64,000 bases of DNA, taken from Paragordius varius (Eukaryota > Nematomorpha). Positions 11,330-23,900 of this stretch are shown here, in pieces (the stretch's first letter is position 1; each line of letters opens with the position of its first letter). The DNA is taken from positions 1,798,001 through 1,862,000 of the forward strand of contig OZ176054.1 of assembly GCA_964247055.1 (NCBI GenBank), given 5' to 3'. The notes under the pieces are model-generated. The model worked only from the letters and a program-made list of their open reading frames with translations. It searched no databases and was not told the DNA's origin. The position numbers and the translations under genes are program-made.

Positions 11330-12890
11330 GAGGAATTCCTTTGGACTTCTGGAGGGGGGGTGGCTCTTTGAAAAAAGGTATCAATAAAAAGTTCTATATA
11401 TGTGGATTATTTCGTAATTTAATAGCTATGATCTCATAGGATTTTCTAAACGGTTCATTCATACTAATATATTAGTTTTGAAAATTAGCTCCAAAGCCAC
11501 GCGATTTTTGAATGGCGTCTTTAAACTGGTAGACCCCTACCCATAGGCCTATATTGAAAAGGCGCTAAGTTAAATTTTTTGCATTTATAGGGAAAATATT
11601 TGGAATCATGTTTGATCGTCATGGGTTATTCGAATACCTCAACACTAAATAATCGTTATATGATGGCGTATTTTTAGGGCATAAAGGCCCCAAATTAACG
11701 GCTAATAAAAAAGGCCTGACCTTAATTTTTACCTAGTTACGGGTAATATTTCGATCTTTAAATGACCTCATATGGCATGAGTTTTCTGTAAATTAGTTCC
11801 AAAACAACGTAATTTCTATATAGTGGCGCAATTTTTGGCGGGTAGTTTCTTACCCAGAGGCTGATAGAAAAAAGCGCTTGATTAAAATTTTTGCCTTTTT
11901 ACGGAGAATACCTGGAATCATGATTGATTCCATATGCTCTCATTAGTATTTGGAAAAATTGCCTCAAAATTAATAATCATTCTATGGTGGCGCATTTTTC
12001 AGGGCGAGAAAGGCCTAAATAAAGGCTAATAAAAAACGTACGACCTAAATTTTTGTCTTGTTATGGGTAATATTTTAAGCACCTATTGAGCTCATATGGC
12101 CTGATAGGTTTTATGAAATTTAGCCCCAAAAGCACGCTATTTCGATATGACGGGTCAGTTTTTCGCGGGTAGCTCCTTACCCAGCAGCTATCATCAAAGA
12201 AACGCTTGACTAAAATTTTTGCCTTTTAACATGGAATACGTGGAATCCTTACTAAATTTTTACGGTCTCATACCATGGGTAAAAAATAGATTCAAAAAAT
12301 ATTTTTGTGGCCTTTGTTTTTTGAAAAAAATGGCATTTTACGGGGGAAGGGGTAAAAATAGGGCCTAAATTAAAAAAGCGAGCCTCCTATGTTCGGCGCA
12401 ATCGAAAAGTTTAAAAAAAATCATATTTGAAATTGAATGGTCCAACACGTTCTCCGAAAAATTGTCTCAAAGACAATTTTTGTGGACTTCTGTTTTCAAT
12501 AAAAACCCGTTTATTACACGGGGTGGGCCCGAATGTTTTTTGAAAAAAGGGCCCTTTACCGGGGGAGCGGGTAAAAAGAGGGCCTAAATTAAAAGGGCGA
12601 GCCGACTATGTTCGGCGCAATCGAAAATAAGTAAAAAAAACATATTTGAAATTGAGATCCAACACGTTTTCTGGAAAATTGTCTCAAAGACACGATTTTT
12701 GTCGAGATGTTTTCAAAAAAACTCGCTTTTTACACGAGGTGGGCCCGAACTGGGGACCTAATTCAAAAAAAGGTGAAGCTGTCGGATTCATTAATGATTA
12801 CATTTTTTCGATATTTGGATTTGAATTACCGGTTTTCCGGAAACAAATCACAAAGCCAGCATTTTCCATTATTATAAATATATAGATTAC
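11330..12890 (+). repeat. family D repeat with degenerate tandem units
   Basis: From about 11480 to 12260 a unit of about 165 bp recurs at least four times: gggtaatatttt..., a ctcatatggc block, a ctccaaaacaacg block, ctatatagtggcgca, an aaggcctaaattaa block, and tttttgccttttta. From 12316 to 12740 a second unit of about 215 bp occurs twice; its landmarks are tggcattttacgggg, gactatgttcggcgcaatcg, ccaacacgtttt and ctcaaagacac. The end (12740-12890) carries aattaccggttttccgg. Reverse and forward relatives lie at 49000-49900, 58230-58935 and 59710-59850, so this is an interspersed element with internal tandem structure. Confidence 0.7.
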
Positions 12891-13142
12891 TTTTTTTCAA
12901 TAATGATTTCAACGGAATAATGCAATAAATAAATGTCTAAAAATTAGTATTATAAAAATATAGATTTTTGAAAGAAAAGTTGATTTTTAATAGTAGATTA
13001 ACTAATGATGATATAGGTAAAATAAAATGACAGATAGTTATGGGCAAAAATGTAAATTAAAATGTGTTAAAAGAGCCACTTGAAATGTTACGGAAACTCT
13101 AAATGAAAATCATAAATTTTAAGTTGTCCAACAAAATTTTTT

Positions 13143-14080
13143 AAGCACCGCTTCGCACCGGTTCAAAATCAATGCAATCGGCCTCGTTCCTAAAAATTTA
13201 ACGGTTCTGGAATCGTCTTTTTTATTTGGAACCGGATTTTTTTGGTTCCTGACTTTTCATAAATGATTTCCACACAACATTTTTAATCATGTATATATAT
13301 GTACACACGTATTATTATATAAAATGACGAGATTTTTGTTTTTAATTTGGCACTAAATGCATACATAATATTGTTTATGATCGGTAATAAGTACCGCTAA
13401 TCTAACCTTACATGATAAAATTTTATTATTTGCGTAAAATTTTTGGTCAGTGAAAAACCATGAGGCCAAGTATCAATGACATATAGTAGGGCTCATCCTT
13501 TCGTTGATAAAATTTAGGGATTGGGTAAAATTATTTAAAGTAGATTTTAAAATTTTAAAACTAATACAGGTACGAACATACTACCTGGTTAAATTAATCG
13601 TATTTTCCCATTTTCTTAGCTATTAGATTCCAAAATATAATTTTTGGTTTTTTACCAGAAATTTAGTTCATAAATTGATAGGAATGTTTTTAATCTAGAG
13701 TTAAAAAAATCTGCCTAAATAATATATGTGGTTCTATTCAAGTGTTAAAGGATAATCAGAAAAAAACTGGCCATAGAAATTCCATATCAATCGGTAACGA
13801 GAAAAAAATGTTTTATATGATTGATTTTTTTACAAAATAATGTGGAACAAATGTCAAAATTAGGATGATAAATCATTTTTAAATAGAAACCAGAAAATAT
13901 TACCAAAACATATAAAAAACAAAACGTATTTTTAAAAAATAAAACATATGGAAACCGCTCATTTTTGATCTGGAGCGGAGCCAAGCTGCCAAGAATTTCA
14001 AAATGGACCCGGGGTCGTTCCTAAAATTTTAAAATCGGAACCAGTTTGGCTCCAACTCAACGGAAGCGGTTCTTGATTAA
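13143..14080. mobile_element. possible inverted-repeat element with GAACCG ends
   Basis: The left region has accgcttcgcaccggttc and ctcgttcctaaaaattt; the right region has aaattttaggaacgac on the opposite strand, followed by accaaactggttcc-type and gaaccgcttccg blocks. The pattern suggests decayed terminal inverted repeats around about 0.9 kb. No ORF is convincing. Confidence 0.35.
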
Positions 14081-15720
14081 ATATCAGAAGGCGGGTTTTG
14101 ATTTTTATATTTTTTAGACATCAATGCTAACAGGAAAATATCTTTAAATTAGAGGTTAACTTAATGTAAAGTTTTATTTAGTAATAGAAGAAGTGCATTT
14201 GAAAATAGTCATCTTTTTAAATAAAAAATGTTGGTTGCATTTGATTGAAATATTCCTTTTGAATGAAAAATGTTATAAATTAAATTTTAATTGGCTCACA
14301 AGAAACATTGAGGATTTATGACATCCCTTCGTCTTTGAAATTGACGCGCAAAGCCGTGATTAAACGATAAAAATTTTGATTAGCTTTTACTTTGGCATAA
14401 TAAAAAATGGACGCATTATTTAAAAAAGATTAAATTGTATTTTAGATTTTTATATCGCAACATTTTTTTGGATTTTTATGCATTATAAAATACATTTTTA
14501 ACATTAATCGATGCTGTTGAAGAAATTTAATTCAAAATTGAATTGAAACACATTTTACATTTACAGATTTAAATAAACGAGTATTTTTTTATAATATTTT
14601 GTTTAAATAGTGGATAACCTGGTGAAGTGTGTAAAATAATTTGCACATTTTTAGAAAATCAATGGGTTGAAATAAACCGTAAAGGTCATGAAGGGTTTTC
14701 GTTAAAAATCCAATTCAAATGTCTTTTTCGGAAAAAAAATAAAATTATATAGCAAAGAAAGTATATATTTGAATGTTGTTGGTTTTCATAAAATTTTCAT
14801 CTACAGTGTTTAACTACTTAAGATATATATTTATCACGTACATTGCCATATAATTTTATTAGGCACGTTAATTTTTCACGCATATTAGATTTCCCCTAAA
14901 ACCACCAACTTACATTGTTGCATTTGTGGTATTGATTTACAGATTATGACCGATGAATGCATCTATCTATGATCGGTCCAAAAATATCTTGAAAAAAAAT
15001 TATTGTACAATTTTATTTATACGATCTAAACAGGAAAAATGAGTTTTGTAAGTTTTGGGTATTTTGTAGAATTTTTAAAGCAAGATGCAAATAAATACTT
15101 TCTTATATTTTATTAGTCAAGCATAAAACTGCAAAAGTTCTTTAAAAATATAATGAAGCAAAATTTGTTTTTACACATATAAAATGTTCATATTTATTTG
15201 GGAACCATGTTGGATACCCCTGATTAAACCATGTTTTGGGGTTTTTTTAGAAATGTAATACAAGTTTTTGTGATTTATCTTTATGTTTTTTTTTGGTTAT
15301 GGTCTCATATTCAACAAAAATTTGGATATATCACACTTTTATACCGAAATCATTATGATTTAAAAGAAAACCAATATCAAACAAATCTTAATTTTTTTCT
15401 CTAAAAATACTGGAACACAAAACTTTGTTCTTTAATCTGAACCAGAAAGGATTTTTTAAGAAGTATGTTGAAAACTAGTTAAAAGTTTAACGAAAACGGT
15501 TCCCTTTCGATTTCTGAAAGATATTTAAAAGTTCAGAATATAACTAACACAAAACATTATCTAATTTTAGGAAAACATTATTTATAAACGGTTTATAATT
15601 TTACGCTTGATTGTTTAGGTGTATTATAGAAATTTCTGAACCGCTTAACCTATGATAAAAACACGCGAGATTTCAATTAATATTTTTCAAAATAGATATA
15701 AGCTATTTTATAATTTAGAT

Positions 15721-15999
15721 AAGGAGTTCCCAACACAAATCGCTGCATTTTTAGTTCGAAAAACCCGACAAACCACATTCGAAATGTTAAGCATTCATAT
15801 ATTATTAATTAGATTTTAAACATAAGACTGCAAAAAGCAAACGCAATATAATATTTTTTTCTAGTTCTTGCCAAGGAGAGACTTTAGAATTGCCCTAAAA
15901 TATTTTTGCTAAGACTTTTGAGTTAATTTTTGCAAATTATTAATTTCCAAATTTTTCACGGGCTGCACATAAAGTTTTAGAGGGCCGCGTGGATACCCC
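15721..15999. mobile_element. hAT-like MITE, about 280 bp
   Basis: The left end is AAGGAGTTCCCAACACAAAT followed by cgctgc; the right end reads, on the other strand, TTTGGGGTATCCACGCGGCC. The same end style is seen at 9074, 42275 and 51174. Confidence 0.35.
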
Positions 16000-16019
16000 A
16001 AATTGCATAACTTTAATTA

Positions 16020-16125
16020 TACCATTTACAGTTCAAATTCACCCTTAATTGGAATTGTTCAAGGATGATATGAATTGATCAAGGGTGAATTTGAATTTTT
16101 TAAGGGTGAATTCGAATTGTAAATA
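16020..16125. mobile_element. short TACCATTT-ended element (family C)
   Basis: It begins TACCATTTACAGTTCAAATT and contains two inverted sets of the unit caattcacccttgaa / ttcaagggtgaatttg. Only about 105 bp, so it is an internally deleted relative of 46396-46657. Confidence 0.5.
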
Positions 16126-19100
16126 GAAGAAAAAATCGTGAATGCCTATAATATCAAAAATTTAATCCATTATTTTTATAGCGTATGGTAACAAGCACAA
16201 ATGCTTGAAATTAAACAGCTTTTTCCTCTGTTGTTAATATTAATTTTGTTTATTTAATTATGGACAAACTTTTTTTTTATGTTATATGCTACTGTAACAT
16301 CGCACATTATCCCTAATATTATTATACCAATGGTAGTCCATGGTAGTTTAATATTAAACATTTTTAATGTTTGCCACTTGGTTTTAACCGACAATCTTAT
16401 TTTAATGGTGTCTTTAGGTCAATATTGATTTTGTTCTGATAAAGATCAAAGGTAATGAATGCTAATAATATTATATGATTTATAAAAACATAGTATCACT
16501 TATAAAAAAATTTATTGATAGTATATATATCTCATAAAAATATTTTTTATAAATGTTACCTTAGTCATTCATATAATGTATAGATTTTAATGATATATAA
16601 TTTATTCAAGTCATATATTTATTTACATAATCCATGCTTGACACTAATATTGATATTGAATGTGTAAAAATTAACAGCTTTTTATGATAGTTTTAACAGA
16701 AAAAAGTTTATTTTTCAGTTATAATTATAGGGACAAAATACTGAAATATTGATTGATTATTGGTTAGTTTTGCATAAGTCACAAAAAAATCTCTAAAAAA
16801 GATTGGTAAAAAATAGCAAATATGGATAGAAACTGACTTGTCTTTTTGGTGGGATTAACTAAAACAAAATTGATTTCTTATTATTCATATAAAAAATAAC
16901 CAGTTTTAAAAAGTATGTATTAAACATTTAATGCTTTTACATGACGGTTTTTTTGGTTTTATTTAATCTATAAATTAGTGAGTTTTATTTTAAACTAAAT
17001 TAAATTATCCCCCAAAAAGTGCAAAATCTGTTCGAATTAAGTTGTTCATTGATATGGCAATACTTTTCGCCTTATTTTTTTTACATGATTGACCATTAAA
17101 TATTTTTATTAACCATTAACGTGCTTTAAAAGAGTTTATATACACATGTCCTGAATGTATCAATAAATACAGACAGTTTTAATTTTATCTGAAATTCACC
17201 AATTCATTTAATATAACGATAATTATTTCACGTTTGCTTAATTTTTATGATATGCCACAAAAAGGCAACATCAGATTCTTTTACAAGGAGTACCCTTAAT
17301 AATGACCATTTGACCACTAATCTTTTTAGAAAACCAAAAAATTAACATTTAACCGTTATTTAAACCAGTGATTTTATTGCTTCGTATTTTCAATTGATCA
17401 AAATATAATTCTCATGCAACATACAAATGCAAAATTAATTAAACCTATCTCACAAAGCTCCCTCACCTCAATAATATTAATTAATAATTTTTTTACATTT
17501 TGGAATAAAAAAATTTTTAACTATTTATCATGTAGGGAATTACCTCGATAAATTCCCTTAATGCATTGTTAGTTAGGAAATTTTGTTATTATATTGTGAA
17601 TGTTTTGATACCTGTAATAAAGTCCAATAATAATACGCCTGTAAATACAAAAATTTTAAAATAATATTTTAAACACTTTTCAATACCTATGAGCTAGGTA
17701 TCGTATTTCAAAACTCTTTAGGATACTTATGATTTCATTTACCCTAACTTTAAAATATAGAGTATACAATAACTATGAAATTTACAAGATATAATAGTAT
17801 GTAAATATGAACTTGTAAAAACCATGAAACCAAACATGTATGTATATACATTTAAAAAATAAAATTAAGATCTAATTTAATTAAATTTATTGTAAATTAA
17901 AAATTAATTATATGTATACATTGTGGTGAATGAGTTTCTTTTCTACTGTATGTTTCTTTCTTTCATCAAAGGTGTTTTTATAATTTTTATGCGATACTGC
18001 TCAGTGTGCTAACATGTAATAAAAGATCTTATCGGAAAATTTCCTCCGTTTTTAAGGTACAATTTTGTGATAACAATTTGTTTTATCAGAGGAGGTACTA
18101 TATATGAATAGATCTAATAAGCCCTTTCTTAGTAATATACCTGCGTGCGTGATATTTTTAAGTACACATATTTTTATGAATTATGGCGGCGAATTATCCT
18201 TTGATCTAAAACTTTAAACAGATTTATCCTATAGATTGATATCAATAAATGTTATATGGTAGATGAATATCTAAAGGAAATTATCAATCATTTAAAATGT
18301 ACAGTTTATAACCATTTTTGTATAGCACACATAAACACACAGAAGGTATCCTCATAACTTACACAAAAAATGTATGTATATTTTATTAAAAACAGACTTA
18401 ATTAATTACATAAATTTAGTAAAACCACGATTTTTTAATATGTAATTTAAGTAATGATATATATTTTTAAAACATGATATTTATTATGGGAATATATAAA
18501 ATTGATTTTTTCCCATATGCTGGCTATTAAAATTTGTGTTTATACCACAATGTTAGCTATTTTCATGTTTTTGATACCCATATAGCCCTTATGTAGAAAA
18601 AGTTTAATAAAAAATCATTAAATTTTTATACTTAATATGTTTGATGGCAGGCAACTTAAATTTAATTCTCATGTATTTAAAAATCCCCAAATATGGGTAC
18701 TGATAAATAACAATATTCCAAATCATATCCATATTTATAAAAATGATTCTCAACTTTAAAAAAATAATCTCTATTTGATATAGCTCCCTTTTATGTCCAA
18801 TTAATAATGAATCTTAAAACAACAATAAGCTCTGCAAAAAAAACAAATATTTTTTTTTATTTGATATTCATAAATTTCATATATAAATTACTTTCTTAGA
18901 AAATATATAAAACTAACTATACCTCTTTGAGGAGTGAATACTACTGAAAAAAGGTGAGCTTTTTATACCTTATAAAGGTTTTATAGATATTTAATAAATA
19001 TAGGTTCTTGGTTCTAGGGATATTTTTATTGGTTAAGAAAGATGAAAATTTAAATGTATGGATGTAGGTAGATTTATTTCGTACATTAAAAAACGAAAAA

Positions 19101-20945
19101 ATCATAAGTTTAGGTTTACATGTTAAGTTATTTCTCCATTCACCAATTAAAATACTCTTATCTCCAATAAATAAATTTTTTTCTTTAAAACAATGCAACA
19201 CATGTAGATTTAACATATAGATTTGTAAATACAAATAGTCTTAAGTTAAGAAAAAGAAAGAAATAAAAGACCTTTTACGCCTATTTTTACTTATGCGTAA
19301 AAGATTTAAAAAGAATGTATTAATAATAATACCTTATATTTTTTCTAATACCTACCTTTACTACCTTCTTATAATATTTATTTACCTTAAAATAAAAAAA
19401 TTCACCTCTCAAATACATTGTATTATATATTTGTAAAATTTTTATAATATTTTCAATATATATATATATATATATATGAAACAAGATTTTTTTGTATATA
19501 AAAAGTTTTAAAAGATAGATTTTGGGCCATCAAACACACAAATTTTTGAGAAATTTTAATATCAAAAATACAGATAAAAAGATGAGTATTACTAGGAAAT
19601 AAACATGTTAGTATTTTATATGAGTATAAATATCATTTTTAATCTTTTCTTTTGCCATATATGCGAGTCTGCTTTACACACCTACCTAAATGTTTATATG
19701 CTATGTAAAATGTTTAATAAAAAAACATTTGTATTTATAAGCATTTTTATATTGTAATTTTTTTTAAATTTGATAAAACTATCCCTTATTTTTCAGTTCG
19801 ACAATAACCAATTTCGCCCATATAAATTATATATATATATCTCCTCTAGTTATCCGAATAAATATTTTATTTAGGCGCACATCATAAATCATTGCAACAT
19901 TGAATTTTATTATTACAATACATATAACAGTTTTAAAAGGAGATATTATATATAAATTTGAATATTCATACTACATATTTACTTAGTATGTATATACATA
20001 ATTCTTCTGTAGCATAGTTCATATTTTAACTTTTTTATATCTCGCTTTTAACACATTAAATACTTATTTCACGAAAATCGCTAAAAAAATTTTAGGGTAC
20101 AACTGCTTTATATCTATCTACATATTACCAAATCATACGAAAACCACATTGGAAAAAAACCGGATACATATACCAACATTATTGTGAAAATTAGTAATAA
20201 AATTTTTATAATCTCAATCTCACTCACTCATCTCAACAATATTTTTATCTGGTAATTCAATACCCAACACCCTAATTTATTTTTGCAACTTTTTTTCACC
20301 CATAATATCCAATTATTCATATTCATTGAGATTCATTTGGAATTACACGTTGGTTTTTGAATATCGAATTGCATACCCATTTTCATACTCTATATAAAAT
20401 AATCTTCGTTTAGTTAAATTTCCTATTCGTTTTTGATATTAGTAGCTGGAAATACTTTTAATCTGTTCCGAATCGGGTAAAAGCTATTTTATAAAAATGG
20501 AACTTTTGCAGTTAATTTGATTGGTAACATTTTGATCTTTCTTCAAACAACTAAGAATTACACGGATAAAATTGTATAGTAAAAGAATCCGAATTTTTTT
20601 TGCTTAAGAATATTGAATACATATTTACGCGGGATCACTGTTAATCTGTGCTGCAAAGAATTTCATGAAAAGAAAGAAAAACATTTCGCACAAATAGTAA
20701 TAACTTTATAATCATTATTATTTTTATTACATATCTTTCTTGTTAGAAATACTATCTACAAAATTTAGCACATTCAAAAATTGTGTGCTTAAACATATGC
20801 ATTTGAAACAATAATCTCATTTTCTCTACAAAATCATTCATTACATGTAAAATATTGTATAAATCAATCGTCTACCAAAATCTTTCGCCACTACCTTTAC
20901 GCATATTATTACCAAATTTACTTTTATTTCAATCATTGGGAAATA

Positions 20946-20963
20946 ATGGCTAAATATATCTGA
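20946..20963 (+). promoter_or_regulatory. possible five-codon upstream ORF of the polo gene
   Basis: ATGGCTAAATATATCTGA lies 35 bp before the polo start codon. If transcribed in the leader it would be a minimal uORF that could lower or tune translation. No promoter element can be pointed to with confidence in this AT-rich DNA. Confidence 0.25.
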
Positions 20964-20997
20964 TTATCAGACTAAATAAACCGCCCCCTCAAATCAA

Positions 20998-23900
20998 ATG
21001 ACTCAGGCTGTAAGATCACAAGAATTACCATGGATTAAGTTTAGAGAACGAGCAGGTGGCCACAATGAAATGGGCCGGCATGATGTGGCAACCACCAATT
21101 TCTTAAACCCCAATTATTACAACAGCAATAATCATGTGATAAAAGATGAAAAATATTCACAAATATTATCCCATCATCACACACGACCGTATTCCTGCTA
21201 TTTTGGGTATGGGACTGCCGATGAATCAGCTGATTACAAAAACTTTGGCACCACGGCGACAGACGATGAATCTAAATCCAACAAGGTTATTTCTCTCCTG
21301 TTATCTGAAAAACTGCTCAATCAAAATGGCATGATTGCAGACCACGATGAATCAAAACACGTGAGTAGTAGTGATGTTGATAAACGGATGCGATCTTTTC
21401 CAGATTCATCAAAGAAATTTATTCTTTCCACCTCACCAACTCAAATTTCGTCGTCTGCTTTGCCGACGACCAACTCCAACAAAGATCATTTGCACCAAAT
21501 ATGTCCCAACAACATTAATCCACATCATTCACATTATAACACGAATTATCAATATCCGCCATTACGCGAACGGAGATTCTATTATATACATGATAAGTAT
21601 AATCATACCTCATACGTACGAGGCAAATTTTTGGGAAAGGTGATTTTCCTTTTTTTCATATTATACTTTTAAACCTAAAAAAAGTTTGAAGAAATTGATT
21701 GATTTTAACAGATTAAAGTCGCTTCCGTGGACCTTGTCATTTATTCTAATATTATAATAGAGAATTTAGCATTTATTTATTTATTTATGGGCGAAAATCA
21801 CGATTTTTTGTTGGTTGGAAACCATCATTAATTTATATCTACAGTAATTTGTACTTGAATAATTTTCCATGGTCATTTATTATATATTTATTATACATTT
21901 ACCATTTTTTTTATATCATCTTTAATGAGTAAAATGTATTCAATAAGAAAACATCACCTGTCGATAAATATATATTATTTGTATTTTTTATAGGATGATA
22001 TGTAGGTACTTAAGGGTTTAATCAACATGATATATATACATATAATTACTGAAATTTTTAATGTGTACAGTAAAGATATAATCTCAAGAATGACCAGTAA
22101 GACAAAATTTTTATGGCTTATGTACAACATGTGAATGAATTTTAAAAAAGTTTTCCAATGAACACCACACCATTTATTGACTTTCTTTATTGAACAGATA
22201 GTTATCTATGTTTTGATTAAGAACCATATCTCAGAGAATATTTACAATGTGAGAAATTTGAGTTCATAAAATATGTACATATCTCGAGAGACTCTAATCT
22301 GTAATATAAAAAAAGTTTATCACTAATAGGTGTGATATGAACAATTTAAGGGCCACTCCACTAACTAATGTATAGAAAGGGATATATGTATATAAATTTA
22401 TTAGATATACGTGCTTAATCAAAATTTAATAAACCCCAACAAATTTTATTCACAGACAAAACCACCAAAAATATTTATTTTTCCTCAATTTGTTTCTTAT
22501 ATGATGTTAACAGATTGTAAATTTGCTGTTAAAATTTATCCATTGTTATATATGTATATATTTGAATCGTAACTTTCATTTTTATAATATCTTTATACAT
22601 ATTGTTAAAATAATATTTATAACAAAAAAAAAGGTTAGATATTGTGTATAATTAATTGTTATTTAGTAACATTTTGTTTAATAATAATTAATTTTAGCAA
22701 ACATAACATTCCTTATGTGTATGCATTCAGAATCGCGAGAATTCAGTTGTATTGTTCATTCTTTTGTTCAAATGAAAATTGAAAAAAAACTGAATATATC
22801 AAAACTTTTACTTTTTTTCACAGTTAGTGTTATTGTGCAGACTTCGTGATCCCTCATATCTCTAAGCTATTTGCTTGCATGACTCTGCACTTTTTTTACT
22901 GTAGGAAAATGTGTTTTTTTTTTGAAAAATATAAAGGTTACACAAAATTATATGTGTATATGTGACTTTTTGTTAAAATTTATATATATATATATATATA
23001 TATGATTGAAGATGCTACAATTTACTTATTTTAGCTTTCAAAGAATTCTTCATGTTACTGAAAACTATGTATTTATAAAACAAAAGTTCTTTATACATTT
23101 TTTAAATCGCACCTATTCTGTTAAAATATCTTATTTTTATAAATTAAAAATATACGGCAGTCGCAACATTAATATTTTCATTTTTTTATCATGATAAAAG
23201 ATGCTTATTATGGAAAATCTAAATTTTGTAAGGTTCAAAAACTTTTTTAAGGCTATTTTAGTTAAAGTTTGTAAAATTTAACTATGTTTTGCAATTTCAA
23301 GTTCCCTAGACATTAAAATCCAAAGTTTTACTTATAATTGATTTGACAGATTTTTAAGAAATAAATTCATATAAACTGTGTGTTATTGACCTTAAATAAT
23401 TTTTATTTCTATAAAATATAAAATACATATTTGTATTACGAATGCGTTATATTTTTTCAGTTTTAACCTTTTATGTGCATGTTGCATATATGGAATTACA
23501 ATTTTAATCCCATTCCCCCTCCCTAAACTACTATTGCATAAAATTGAATATTTATTTATTTCAAATAATTTTTTAACAAGTCAAAATTAGTATTTTTTCA
23601 TCTAACATGGTATTCCAAGTATATAATATTTCTGATTTTTTTACATTTTAACATTTGGGAACATTTTTTAATACGATAGATCGATCATTGTGAAAAATCT
23701 TTTGACTTAAAAGACAGATGCCATATTATAAAAAAGTGTCATTATATTTTAAAATAATTCATAATTGGAGAATAAGTTAAGTTTTATAACTTTGAACTTT
23801 TAGTAAAGTGTGACACACCCGCCTTCCCTAATTTGTAAAAAAAGGTTTAGTGTTAATTTCATATACTATAATACATCTAATATTATTGTCAGATATTTCA

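Larger units (their letters stand above)
10150..20997. other. gene-poor region upstream of the polo kinase
   Basis: Apart from the repeats listed separately I see no gene I can support. Noted pieces are a hAT-like right end near 10640-10675 (ccatttgtattaacacgcctg), a similar end at 15200-15218, short (AT)n tracts near 19459, and an open stretch near 18070-18211 that could hold a small spliced gene. GC-richer coding-like DNA is otherwise absent. Confidence 0.4.

Noticed and set aside
17200-17335. Two overlapping open frames of 35-40 codons
   Set aside because: Two frames open at once and no splice or start context; most likely chance.
18070-18211. Open stretch with MNRSNKPFLSNIPACVIFL and a possible 33-nt intron before it
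   Set aside because: The phase of the upstream piece does not fit this frame, and the length is within chance for AT-rich DNA.
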